A stretch of 7,918 bases of DNA, from contig JAMCTB010000198.1 in NCBI GenBank assembly GCA_023380955.1, positions 1-7,918 on the forward strand, given 5' to 3'. The stretch is from Chloroflexota bacterium (GTDB lineage Bacteria; Chloroflexota; UBA6077). A program made the translations under genes and the position numbers. Within the stretch, counting starts at the first letter, position 1. Each line of letters opens with the position of its first letter. The notes below the pieces were generated by a model. It saw nothing but the letters and a program-made list of their open reading frames with translations, was not told the DNA's origin and made no database searches. Positions 1 to 6,356 of the stretch are shown here, one piece after another.

Positions 1-366
1 GAGGGACAATGCGCCCTCTCCCAGGCCTTGCAGGAAGCCACGGCCGGCTTCTTCGATTCCACCGGCCTGTGTCTGTTTCTCGCCTTTGCCTGCCTGGACC
101 AAGCCGATTCGCTGGCCGCCATCCCCGAGATGGTCTCTGCCCTGTTCGGCGTAGAGATGTCTGTCGCCGACGCTGTCGCCCATGGCGGCAAGGTACTCGA
201 GATCGAGCGCAGTTTTAACAAGCGGGCGGGCATGACCGAGAAGGACGATCGCCTGCCGGACTTCTTCTACAAGGAGGAACTGTCCCCCCACAATCTTACC
301 TGGGATGTGCCCGACGAGGAGCTCAACCAGGTGTGCGGCTGGAGCCCGGTGGTTGAACTCGGCTGA
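1..366 (+). CDS. Aldehyde ferredoxin oxidoreductase, C-terminal fragment (5' end outside window)
   Basis: The open frame runs from base 1 to a TGA at 364-366, giving the last 121 residues of a protein whose start lies upstream. The family oxidises aldehydes to acids, or runs the reverse, using a tungsten bis-pterin cofactor and one 4Fe-4S cluster. Visible here is the motif DSTGLC (fragment residues 19-24). It corresponds to the DxxGLC motif of the archaeal enzyme, which supplies the last cluster cysteine and contacts the pterin. The family's C-terminal block follows: an ERSFN segment, then a charged TEKDDRLPDFF stretch and a final CGW. The three MoaD-like genes directly downstream support a pterin-enzyme operon. 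The substrate cannot be told from this fragment, and a close paralogue of the same superfamily is possible. Confidence 0.9.
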   Translation, partial: EGQCALSQALQEATAGFFDSTGLCLFLAFACLDQADSLAAIPEMVSALFGVEMSVADAVAHGGKVLEIERSFNKRAGMTEKDDRLPDFFYKEELSPHNLTWDVPDEELNQVCGWSPVVELG

Positions 367-401
367 CTTGGGGCGCTCGATGGTGGAGGAGAGTGTGAAC
401 C

Positions 402-677
402 GTGCACGTGACCGTCAAGTTGGGATCGGTGCTGAGGGACAAAGCTCCGGGCTTCGCCGGAGGCGAAGGCTTGGTGGAACTGCCTGGCGGGGGGCCCACT
501 TCGGTCGCCGACGTGATGGCCGCCCTGGGCATCGCCGTCGACGAGGTGAACGTGATCTACCGCAACCACCTCTTCGTCGCCCCGTCGGCTCCAGTGCAGG
601 ACGGGGACCGGGTGGCGCTTTTCCCACCCAACTTCATCCATTTCTCGCAGTTCTATCTGCGCCGGAGCGAAGAGTGA
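402..677 (+). CDS. MoaD/ThiS-like ubiquitin-fold protein without Gly-Gly tail (first of three)
   Basis: This is a 91-residue beta-grasp protein. GTG start: GGAGGAG at 384-390 lies about 11 bases upstream, and the frame closes with a TGA just upstream at 396, so no earlier start is possible. It begins with the typical first strand (MHVTVKLGSVL). A DVMAALGI helix follows, then NVIYRNH, and the family's DGDRVALFPP block near the end. Normal MoaD ends soon after that block in Gly-Gly, which is adenylated and thiocarboxylated to give sulfur to molybdopterin. Here the chain instead runs on for 16 residues (NFIHFSQFYLRRSEE and neighbours) with no Gly-Gly. Sulfur transfer by the standard route is therefore unlikely. 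A role as a subunit or assembly partner of the oxidoreductase 35 bases upstream is inference. Confidence 0.85.
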   Translation: MHVTVKLGSVLRDKAPGFAGGEGLVELPGGGPTSVADVMAALGIAVDEVNVIYRNHLFVAPSAPVQDGDRVALFPPNFIHFSQFYLRRSEE

Positions 678-719
678 CATGGGTCGGTTCCGGATGAGCG
701 CCGACGGAGGTTCCGGGCA

Positions 720-950
720 GTGATCGATGTCCGCCTCTTTGCTGCGCTCTCCATGCATTCCACCACCGGCCGCAAGCGGTTCGAGATGGAGTCACGTCCG
801 GGGCTCACCGTGCGCGAAGCCATCGAGGCGGAGGGCCTGAAACCAGGCGACGGCCACCTCGTCATGATCAACGGTCTCCGCGGAACCATGGAGTCGGAAC
901 TCCGAGACGGGGATCGGCTCAGCTTCTTCCCACCGCTCGGAGGAGGCTAG
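720..950 (+). CDS. MoaD/ThiS-like sulfur carrier with Gly-Gly-Gly C terminus (second of three)
   Basis: This is a 76-residue MoaD-type protein. GTG start, supported by GGAGG at 706-710, nine bases upstream. It opens with MIDVRLFAAL, has LTVREAIEAEGL as the helix region and HLVMINGLRG as a middle strand. It ends DGDRLSFFPPLGGG, a complete carrier tail. In the known pathway such a tail is activated by a MoeB/MoaA-pathway adenylyltransferase, becomes a thiocarboxylate, and together with MoaE makes the dithiolene of molybdopterin. It is the only one of the three neighbours with this tail, so it is the one expected to serve cofactor synthesis for the upstream tungsten-type enzyme. No moaE or moeB gene is in the window. 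ThiS-like use in thiamine synthesis is less likely in this context. Confidence 0.85.
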   Translation: MIDVRLFAALSMHSTTGRKRFEMESRPGLTVREAIEAEGLKPGDGHLVMINGLRGTMESELRDGDRLSFFPPLGGG

Positions 951-974
951 CGGTTCAATGGAGGCGGTTGTTTC

Positions 975-1340
975 GTGCTGCGCGGCGGGCACGCACCCTC
1001 GACGTCTCCGAGGCCGGTCTCACGGCGCTGGCGGACGGGCATGACAGGTAGTGGGGGAGTGGTGGAGGCGCGCGCATTTCTGGACCTGGCTCTCATCGCG
1101 GGAGGCGTGGGGCCGTGGTACTTGTCGTTGAGCGAGTTGGCAGCCGCTCGCGTGGCGAGCTCCGCGATAACCGCGGAGTCAGTGGCAGCGGCGCTCGGGT
1201 TGGAATCCGCCCGCATAGGTATGGTCATGATCAACGGGTGCAAGGCGACCCTCGGCTCTCTCGTGACGGCTGGGGATCGCGTAGCCCTTTTTCCCGTCTA
1301 TGTGCCGTACCATCGCGTCTATGGAATGTGCGTCCTCTGA
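975..1340 (+). CDS. MoaD/ThiS-like protein without Gly-Gly tail, uncertain start (third of three)
   Basis: The part from about 1062 on matches the same fold as its two neighbours: EARAFLDLAL (first strand), TAESVAAALGL (helix), GMVMINGCKA, and AGDRVALFP. The chain then ends in VYVPYHRVYGMCVL instead of Gly-Gly. The start is ambiguous. The GTG at 975 has a good GGAGG (960-964) ten bases upstream but adds about 29 Arg/Gly/Pro-rich residues that do not look like the family. An ATG at 1041 and GTGs at 1059 and 1062 fit the domain edge but have poor ribosome-binding sites. I keep 975 because of the Shine-Dalgarno. The role is unknown. Position and fold suggest work with the oxidoreductase, and the long hydrophobic tail resembles the first paralogue's in lacking the carrier motif. 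Confidence 0.75.
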   Translation: MLRGGHAPSTSPRPVSRRWRTGMTGSGGVVEARAFLDLALIAGGVGPWYLSLSELAAARVASSAITAESVAAALGLESARIGMVMINGCKATLGSLVTAGDRVALFPVYVPYHRVYGMCVL

Positions 1341-1349
1341 GGAAGCCGG

Positions 1350-1363
1350 CCTTGCAGACAAGG
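1350..1363 (+). other. Short perfect hairpin after the MoaD-like genes
   Basis: CCTTG-CAGA-CAAGG lies nine bases after the stop of the third MoaD-like gene. It could mark the end of the oxidoreductase operon, but no T-run follows, so it is not a standard intrinsic terminator. The rest of the 226-base gap up to 1567 shows no gene. It probably holds the promoter of the aspartase fusion, but I could not pick a convincing -35/-10 pair. Confidence 0.3.
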
Positions 1364-1566
1364 AGCTGCCGTCACATCCAGCGCCATCGGATCGGCCTAT
1401 TCAGCCTGCTGGGCGGGGAACGCGGCGACGGTGATTCGGTGGGCCAGGAAAGGGGTTGTTTTGGACCTTCGGGGATTCGCGCCCGGCCAAAATGGCATTG
1501 GGCAGCGCCTCGCCGGCTCGGCACCGACCCGGCATAGTCACTCCTCTCGGATTGGAGATCCCTTAG

Positions 1567-3426
1567 ATGAACGAAGCCCTCGCCGTTCTCACGTCATGTG
1601 ACCTCTTCGCCCGTCTAGACCCATCGGTGCCGGCACTGTTGGCTCCCGTCGCCCAATGGCGTCGGCTTCGGACCGGGGAGCTACTTTACTGCCAGGGAGA
1701 TCCCAGGAATTCCTTGTACGTGATCGCCCGAGGATGGATCGAGTTGACGCGGGAGCGGTCTGGGGGCTCCGTGTCCCTGCTCCGTCTCGGCCACGGCCAG
1801 GTCATAGGCGAGGCGGCAATCCTCTACGGAGGCCGTCACTCCACTTCCGCCGGGGCCCTCGCCAACACTCACCTCCTGGAACTGCCCGTCGACGCTGTTC
1901 GAGAGAAGCTCGAGGAGGACGCTTCGGCCGCAGTTGCACTCCTGACGCGGATCGGTACGACCACGAGCCGCCGGCTTCGCTACGCCAGTTCGACCGAGAT
2001 GGGACAGGCGAAGGGCTACATTTCGGGGCAGATGCGGCGTGAGCACGATCTGCTGGGCGAGCGAGATGTGCCCGATGATGCCCTATACGGTATCCAGACG
2101 CTGAGGGCAGTGGAGAACTTCCCGATCTCCGGCATCAAGCTCCATCACTTTCCCGATTTCGTGCGCGCCTTGGCAATGGTGAAGCAGGCGGCAGCCCGGG
2201 CCAACTGCCGGCTGGGTGTGCTGCCCGACGATATTGCCGACGCCATTGATCGAGCCTGTCAGGAGATAGTGGATGGAAACTTCCACGGTCACTTCGTCGT
2301 GGACGTGGTGCAGGGAGGAGCCGGCACCTCCACTAACATGAACGCAAACGAGGTGATCGCCAACCGGGCATTGGAGATCCTGGGTAAGTCTCGCGGCGAT
2401 TATGTCCACTGCCATCCGAACAACCACGTCAACCTCTCCCAGTCCACCAACGACGCCTACCCGACGGCTTTGAGGATCGCGGCCGTCTGCGCCACCCGGA
2501 CGCTGGTGGGAGCTCTGGAGGACTTGCGGGACGCCCTGGCGGCCAAGGAAGGGCAGTTCCGCGACGTGATCAAGATGGGCAGGACCCAACTCCAGGACGC
2601 AGTGCCCATGACCCTGGGACAGGAGTTCACCGCCTTCGCTGTCACCATCGGAGAAGACATCGAGCGGCTCCAGGAAGCCACCCGGTTGCTACATGAGGTG
2701 AACATGGGAGGTACGGCCATCGGGACCGGGATCAACGCGGACCCCCGCTACTCGAAGATCGTGCTAGAGGAACTCCGAAAGGTCACCGGCTTGGATCTGG
2801 TCAGCGCCGAGAACTTGGTGGAGGCGACGCCTGACACCGGTGCTTTCGTGATGTTCTCGGGGGTCCTGAAGCGGATCGCCGTGAAGCTCTCCAAGATGTG
2901 CAACGATCTGCGCCTCCTTTCCTCGGGGCCCCAGTGCGGCCTGGCTGAGATCCGTCTGCCTGCCATGCAGCCCGGTTCCAGCATCATGCCTGGCAAGGTG
3001 AATCCGGTTATCCCCGAGGTGGTGAACCAAGTGGCTTTCCAGGTGATCGGCAACGACCTCACCATTACTCTTGCCGCCGAGGCCGGGCAGCTCCAACTCA
3101 ACGCCATGCAGCCAGTCCTAACCTTCAACCTCTTCCAATCGCTGGAGATGCTCACGGCCGCCACCTCTACCCTCACCCGGCGCTGCATCACCGGGATCAC
3201 GGCTAACCGGGATCGGTGCCGCGACCTGGTAGACCACAGCATCGGCATCATCACAGCCTTGGTGCCGGTCCTGGGCTACGACCGGGTCAGCGAGGTGGCC
3301 AAGATCGCCCTTGAGACAGGAAAGCCGGTCCGGGGGATCCTCCGCGAGAAGGGATACCTCGAGATCGAGGAGGTGGACCGGCTGCTCTCGGCGGAGGTGA
3401 TGACGAAAGCTCGTCCTCTCTGTTGA
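1567..3426 (+). CDS. aspA: Aspartate ammonia-lyase fused to an N-terminal cyclic-nucleotide-binding domain
   Basis: ATG start with GGAG at 1554-1557, nine bases upstream; 619 residues. Residues 10-125 read as a CRP-type effector domain: LFARLDP opening, GELLYCQGD strand-turn, and a phosphate-cassette-like VIGEAAIL (Gly81-Glu82) followed by RHSTSA. The usual cassette Arg-Ser/Thr pair is altered: His91 stands where the Arg normally aligns, next to Arg90, so cyclic nucleotide binding is uncertain. No helix-turn-helix follows. Residues 158-619 are a complete aspartase (aspartate to fumarate plus ammonia; cytoplasmic tetramer in relatives). Visible active-site blocks are GTSTNMN (253-259), QSTND (292-296), GRTQLQDA (about 338-345) and GSSIMPGKVNP (470-480), with the likely catalytic base Ser471 and Lys477. 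GTSTNMN and TQLQDA favour aspartase over fumarase. Allosteric control of the lyase by the fused domain is inference. Confidence 0.93.
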   Translation: MNEALAVLTSCDLFARLDPSVPALLAPVAQWRRLRTGELLYCQGDPRNSLYVIARGWIELTRERSGGSVSLLRLGHGQVIGEAAILYGGRHSTSAGALANTHLLELPVDAVREKLEEDASAAVALLTRIGTTTSRRLRYASSTEMGQAKGYISGQMRREHDLLGERDVPDDALYGIQTLRAVENFPISGIKLHHFPDFVRALAMVKQAAARANCRLGVLPDDIADAIDRACQEIVDGNFHGHFVVDVVQGGAGTSTNMNANEVIANRALEILGKSRGDYVHCHPNNHVNLSQSTNDAYPTALRIAAVCATRTLVGALEDLRDALAAKEGQFRDVIKMGRTQLQDAVPMTLGQEFTAFAVTIGEDIERLQEATRLLHEVNMGGTAIGTGINADPRYSKIVLEELRKVTGLDLVSAENLVEATPDTGAFVMFSGVLKRIAVKLSKMCNDLRLLSSGPQCGLAEIRLPAMQPGSSIMPGKVNPVIPEVVNQVAFQVIGNDLTITLAAEAGQLQLNAMQPVLTFNLFQSLEMLTAATSTLTRRCITGITANRDRCRDLVDHSIGIITALVPVLGYDRVSEVAKIALETGKPVRGILREKGYLEIEEVDRLLSAEVMTKARPLC

Positions 3427-3500
3427 CGCGGACCCGCGGGGCCGAAACCAATGCGGTGTTCCCAAAGTGCCTCGCTGAACCATTATGAGTTGGTAGTAAT

Positions 3501-3540
3501 CAGGAGTGGGACTCCTGGTCTCGCCCGTACCGGGCGCTTT
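3501..3540 (+). terminator. Tandem hairpins downstream of the aspartase fusion
   Basis: Two perfect hairpins sit head to tail: CAGGAGT-GGG-ACTCCTG (3501-3517) and CGCCCG-TAC-CGGGCG (3522-3536), the second followed by CTTT. They lie between converging genes, 75 bases past the aspartase stop. The short T-run makes this a moderate plus-strand intrinsic terminator. On the minus strand no T-run follows. Confidence 0.5.
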
Positions 3541-3586
3541 CCCCGATGACGGCCGGGATAGGCGAGCCTAGCGTGTAGAACGGCCT

Positions 3587-4534
3587 TCACCGTTTGGCGG
3601 CCCTAAGGCCGCTGGGGCTAAGGGGAGACAGTGGTCCTTGGCCAGTCTCCTTCTCGCCGCCGTCCTTTTCGCCGGTCTCAGCCTTCGGGAGGGACTTTCC
3701 CGCCGAATGGCCGTCTCGTCCGACTGGCGTTGTCCTTCGGTCTTCCCATAGGGTGTCAAAGACCAGCCGAAGGGCGGCCACCATATCCGCGTGCCGGTAA
3801 AGGATCCCCCGGTAGGTAGCCTCTCCGGCCAAGGGTTCTTCAAGGAAGGTGAGCACCGCTCGCTCGTCCACCCCGAGAAAGGTGAGGGGGGGCTGCTTGG
3901 CCTCGGGCCGGCGAAGCTCAAGGCCCTGGTAGAGAAATTCCCGCACGATAGCCCCCAGTTCCTGGGCCGGCTGAACCAAGAGGCTAGAAAGCACTCGCAC
4001 CCTGACGTTCCGCTCCAAGGGGACTCGGAGGAGCGACTCGTACTCTTTAGCGCTAAAGACGGAATGACCGCGAAGAAGCACTCTTATCTCCTGCCTGGCG
4101 GCCCATGTGAGTTCTTCCGCCACCTGCATGATCTGGGCTGGGTTCCGATAGACGTCTAGGTCGTGTAGAGGGTGATCTTCCTTCTGGCCCTCGAGAAAGA
4201 GCGGGGCAAGTTCCTTTTCCAGCTCATCCGCGCACTCGGCCACATGCTTTTCCTGGCCTTTTAGCTCCTTCTGCCAGCGGTCGCGAAGAGCGGTAAGGGC
4301 AAGACTGGGAGGGAGGGCCCGCAGCGTACGCGGAGAGGTGGTGGGGAAGTCAACGAGACCTTTGGCCCTAAGGGCGGAGCAGACGTCATCGATTCGGGTG
4401 CGGGGCAGGTCCGCAACTTGCGAAAGCTCGGCCGGGGTGAAGCTCTCCCGGCGAAGGAGGCTGAGATAAGCAGCCACCTCGTAGCCGTTAAGCCCCAGCT
4501 CCCTAAGCAGGTAGTCGGTCCTGTCGGTATCCAC
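3587..4534 (-). CDS. TrmB-family transcriptional regulator
   Basis: GTG start with a strong AAGGAGGAGG seven bases upstream; 315 residues. Residues 9-65 form a winged helix-turn-helix (LRELGLNGYEVAAYL opening, then TPAELSQVADLPRTRIDD as the recognition region, then ALRAKGLV). This is the classic TrmB N-terminal pattern. A charged coiled-coil-like linker (about 85-115) follows, then a sensor domain (about 128-265) starting at VYRNPAQIMQVAEELTWAA, like the phospholipase-D-like half of the family. Family members sense sugars or other metabolites and act as dimers. The ligand here is unknown. The last 50 residues are a Gly/Lys/Glu/Ser-rich tail, probably disordered. A GCGGCC-CTAA-GGCCGC hairpin (3597-3612) overlaps the final codons. 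It is transcribed away from the integrase gene, with a dyad between them that it may bind. Confidence 0.87.
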   Translation of the reverse strand: MDTDRTDYLLRELGLNGYEVAAYLSLLRRESFTPAELSQVADLPRTRIDDVCSALRAKGLVDFPTTSPRTLRALPPSLALTALRDRWQKELKGQEKHVAECADELEKELAPLFLEGQKEDHPLHDLDVYRNPAQIMQVAEELTWAARQEIRVLLRGHSVFSAKEYESLLRVPLERNVRVRVLSSLLVQPAQELGAIVREFLYQGLELRRPEAKQPPLTFLGVDERAVLTFLEEPLAGEATYRGILYRHADMVAALRLVFDTLWEDRRTTPVGRDGHSAGKSLPKAETGEKDGGEKETGQGPLSPLSPSGLRAAKR

Positions 4535-4594
4535 GCCGATGCCTCCTCCTTGTTGCTTTTACTCGCGATGACGTCGGCCCTTATCAGCCATGCT

Positions 4595-4610
4595 ACCACG
4601 ACCTAGTGGT
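4595..4610. promoter_or_regulatory. Dyad ACCAC-N6-GTGGT between regulator and integrase (site A)
   Basis: A perfect 5-bp inverted repeat with a six-base spacer (GACCTA) lies in the 183-base divergent intergenic region, 61 bases upstream of the TrmB-type start and 108 bases upstream of the integrase ATG. Its layout resembles the TATCAC-spacer-GTGATA operator type described for archaeal TrmB. This suggests an autoregulatory site, though that is inference. Three more copies occur at 5963-5978, 6194-6209 and 6310-6325. Confidence 0.5.
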
Positions 4611-4717
4611 TATTTGTTTTTCCTTCTTTCTTTTCTACCCCACCGGACTTGCTATTCGGGCCGAGTGGAGCGGTACTTAGCCTTCTCCTGGAGACTGGGC
4701 AGAAAGAGACGGAGGGC

Positions 4718-5938
4718 ATGCGGGGGCACATCATAAAACGCAGCACCTGGACCTTTGTCCTTGACCGGGGACCGCAACCCCTGCAGCGCTGCCCGGCTTG
4801 CCGCAAGCGCTACTGGGCGGGAACAAGGCGGCTTTCCCGCTGCCCCCGCTGCCAAGGCTCCCTGGAGGACGCGGTGGCCCGCCGGCAGGAGTTTCACGCC
4901 GGGTTCAAGACCAAGCGGGCCGCGGAAGAAGCTCTCGCCCGGGCCCTAGCCGAGCTCAGCCTGGGCACCTACGTGGAGCCTCGCAAACTGCTCTTCTCCG
5001 ACTACCTCTTAAAGGAATGGCTTCCGGCGATCCGCTCCACGGTGCGTCTGACCACCTACCTCTCCTATGAAGGCCACGTGCGCCGCCACGTGGTGCCGGA
5101 GCTGGGATGCGTGCCACTGCAAAAACTAAGCCCCGCCCACCTAAACGCCTTTTACGCGAAACTCGCCCAACCGGGGAAAGGCCGGGCGCTTTCCCCGGCC
5201 AGTGTTCGCCGGGTACATGCCACCCTCCACCGCTCGCTTAGGGACGCGGTCAGATGGAGCCTTCTTGCCCGTAGCCCGGCCGACGGGGCCGACCCACCCC
5301 GGCCGGGATCTAGCCCGGAGATGAAGGTCTGGCAGGCAGAGGAGGTAAAGCGCTTTCTTCTAAGCCAGGAAGAGACCCGGGAGTATCCCCTCTGGCTCCT
5401 TTTCGCTACCACCGGCATGCGCCGGGGGGAGGCCCTCGGGCTCCTCTGGAAGGATCTTGATCTTACGAGCGGGCGTCTAAGCGTGACGCGCACCCGGGTC
5501 CTTGCCGGATGCGAGGTCATCGCCTCGGCGCCTAAGACCCAGCGGGGCCGGCGCCTCATCATCCTTGATCCGGTAACCGCTGCCACCCTAAGGAAGTACC
5601 ACAGCCTAAGAGAAGATGAAGCCAGGGAGCGCGGAGAGGAGCTTCCCGACACCGATTGCGTCTTTGCCCATGCCTCGGGCCGCCCCTATCACCCCGAGCG
5701 GGTGAGCCGCCTCTTCAAACGGCTGGTTAAAGAAGCTGGGCTTCCTCGCATCCGTCTCCATGATCTGAGGCACTCCTATGCCACCGTGGCTCTTGCCGCT
5801 CAGGTGCACCCCCGGGTGGTCTCCGAAAGGTTGGGGCACGCGAGCACCGCGATAACCATGGACGTCTACAGTCACTGCCTGCCGGCCTTGGCCGAAGAAG
5901 CGGCCGGCCGGGTGGCGGCCCTGGTTCTTCCCGGCTGA
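4718..5938 (+). CDS. Tyrosine-type site-specific recombinase (integrase) with N-terminal zinc-ribbon-like insert
   Basis: ATG at 4718 gives 406 residues beginning MRGHIIKRSTWTF, the usual opening of this integrase class. GGAGGG (4711-4716) is only one base away, so translation efficiency is doubtful. The frame is open upstream to a TTG at 4649, but those 23 residues have no family character. Residues 25-45 contain CPAC and CPRC, a probable zinc ribbon inside the arm-binding region. A core-binding domain follows (about 85-200, FSDYLLKEWLPAIRS onward), then the catalytic domain with Arg235 (TTGMRRGEAL), Lys273, His348 and Arg351 (HDLRHSYA), His374 (LGHAS) and the nucleophile Tyr384. All six catalytic residues are present, so it should be active. 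It would join attP to a chromosomal site. The tRNA-Lys fragment at the right end of the window is the natural candidate target. Confidence 0.95.
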   Translation: MRGHIIKRSTWTFVLDRGPQPLQRCPACRKRYWAGTRRLSRCPRCQGSLEDAVARRQEFHAGFKTKRAAEEALARALAELSLGTYVEPRKLLFSDYLLKEWLPAIRSTVRLTTYLSYEGHVRRHVVPELGCVPLQKLSPAHLNAFYAKLAQPGKGRALSPASVRRVHATLHRSLRDAVRWSLLARSPADGADPPRPGSSPEMKVWQAEEVKRFLLSQEETREYPLWLLFATTGMRRGEALGLLWKDLDLTSGRLSVTRTRVLAGCEVIASAPKTQRGRRLIILDPVTAATLRKYHSLREDEARERGEELPDTDCVFAHASGRPYHPERVSRLFKRLVKEAGLPRIRLHDLRHSYATVALAAQVHPRVVSERLGHASTAITMDVYSHCLPALAEEAAGRVAALVLPG

Positions 5939-5962
5939 AATGACGGATGAGCGGAGTTAACT

Positions 5963-5978
5963 ACCACGAGGACGTGGC
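5963..5978. repeat. Dyad copy, site B (ACCAC-N6-GTGGC)
   Basis: ACCAC-GAGGAC-GTGGC starts 25 bases after the integrase stop. It has four perfect base pairs (CCAC/GTGG). Read on the minus strand it contains CACGTCCTCGTGGT, closest to site C. It can also fold as a small hairpin in the integrase transcript. Confidence 0.55.
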
Positions 5979-6193
5979 TATGGCGGCGGCGAGTCCCGCC
6001 GGGCCCTAAAAAAAGGCTGGCCCCGACGCACTACACTTGCCAGAGCCACGGTCAAGGGGAACCCAGTGAACGGCTCCGTCTGCGCCCGGAACCCTGGCCC
6101 TGTTTTACCCGTCTTTCCGGCCTTTTCCCGCATGTTGTGCACGACCCTGAGCATGCTCTTTTTGGTCGCCATCTGCGGGCGACAGAAGCCACC

Positions 6194-6209
6194 ACTACGT
6201 CCGCGTGGT
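6194..6209. repeat. Dyad copy, site C (ACTAC-N6-GTGGT)
   Basis: ACTAC-GTCCGC-GTGGT has one mismatch in the left arm and is followed by TAACC. It shares the GTCCGCGTGGT core with the revised reading of site B and the CCGCGTGGT core with site D. Confidence 0.5.
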
Positions 6210-6309
6210 TAACCGTCCTTGGTGCGGGCGCTTAAGCCCGCCTGGTGGATAGATGGGGGCGCCTTGGCGCCGTCCGTCGGGTCCGTTCTTGGAGACCAAG
6301 GAGAGGATA

Positions 6310-6325
6310 ACCACGACCGCGTGGT
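6310..6325. repeat. Dyad copy, site D (ACCAC-N6-GTGGT)
   Basis: ACCAC-GACCGC-GTGGT is a perfect 5-bp dyad that matches site A at 14 of 16 bases, including the GACC of the spacer. It sits 32 bases past the stop of the zinc-ribbon gene. Confidence 0.6.
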
Positions 6326-6356
6326 GAAGGACGTCCTCATACCCCTCCCGGCAGCC

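Larger units (their letters stand above)
5939..6356. other. 418-base convergent gap with repeated dyads and no convincing gene
   Basis: The gap lies between the 3' ends of the integrase and the zinc-ribbon gene. It holds three copies of the ACYAC-N6-GTGGY dyad and further short hairpins: GCGGGC-GCTTAA-GCCCGC (6224-6241), CTTGG-AGA-CCAAG (about 6289-6301) and the palindrome AGGACGTCCT (6328-6337). A 64-residue minus-strand reading frame (5978-6172) exists but lacks a ribosome-binding site. The density of dyads between converging genes is unusual. A small RNA, a protein-binding region or a recombination-related region are all possible. Confidence 0.45.

Noticed and set aside
4649..4677. Possible integrase promoter TTGCTA / TACTTA
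   Set aside because: The spacer is about 19 bases and the boxes are weak matches; not strong enough to annotate.
4649..4717. TTG-started N-terminal extension of the integrase
   Set aside because: The 23 extra residues show no family similarity, while MRGHIIKR at 4718 is a typical integrase beginning.
5978..6172. 64-residue minus-strand reading frame starting MATKKSMLRVV, with dyad C just upstream
   Set aside because: No ribosome-binding site precedes the ATG, the C-terminal half is Arg/Pro-rich without family character, and it ends inside dyad B. It may be real but I cannot support it.
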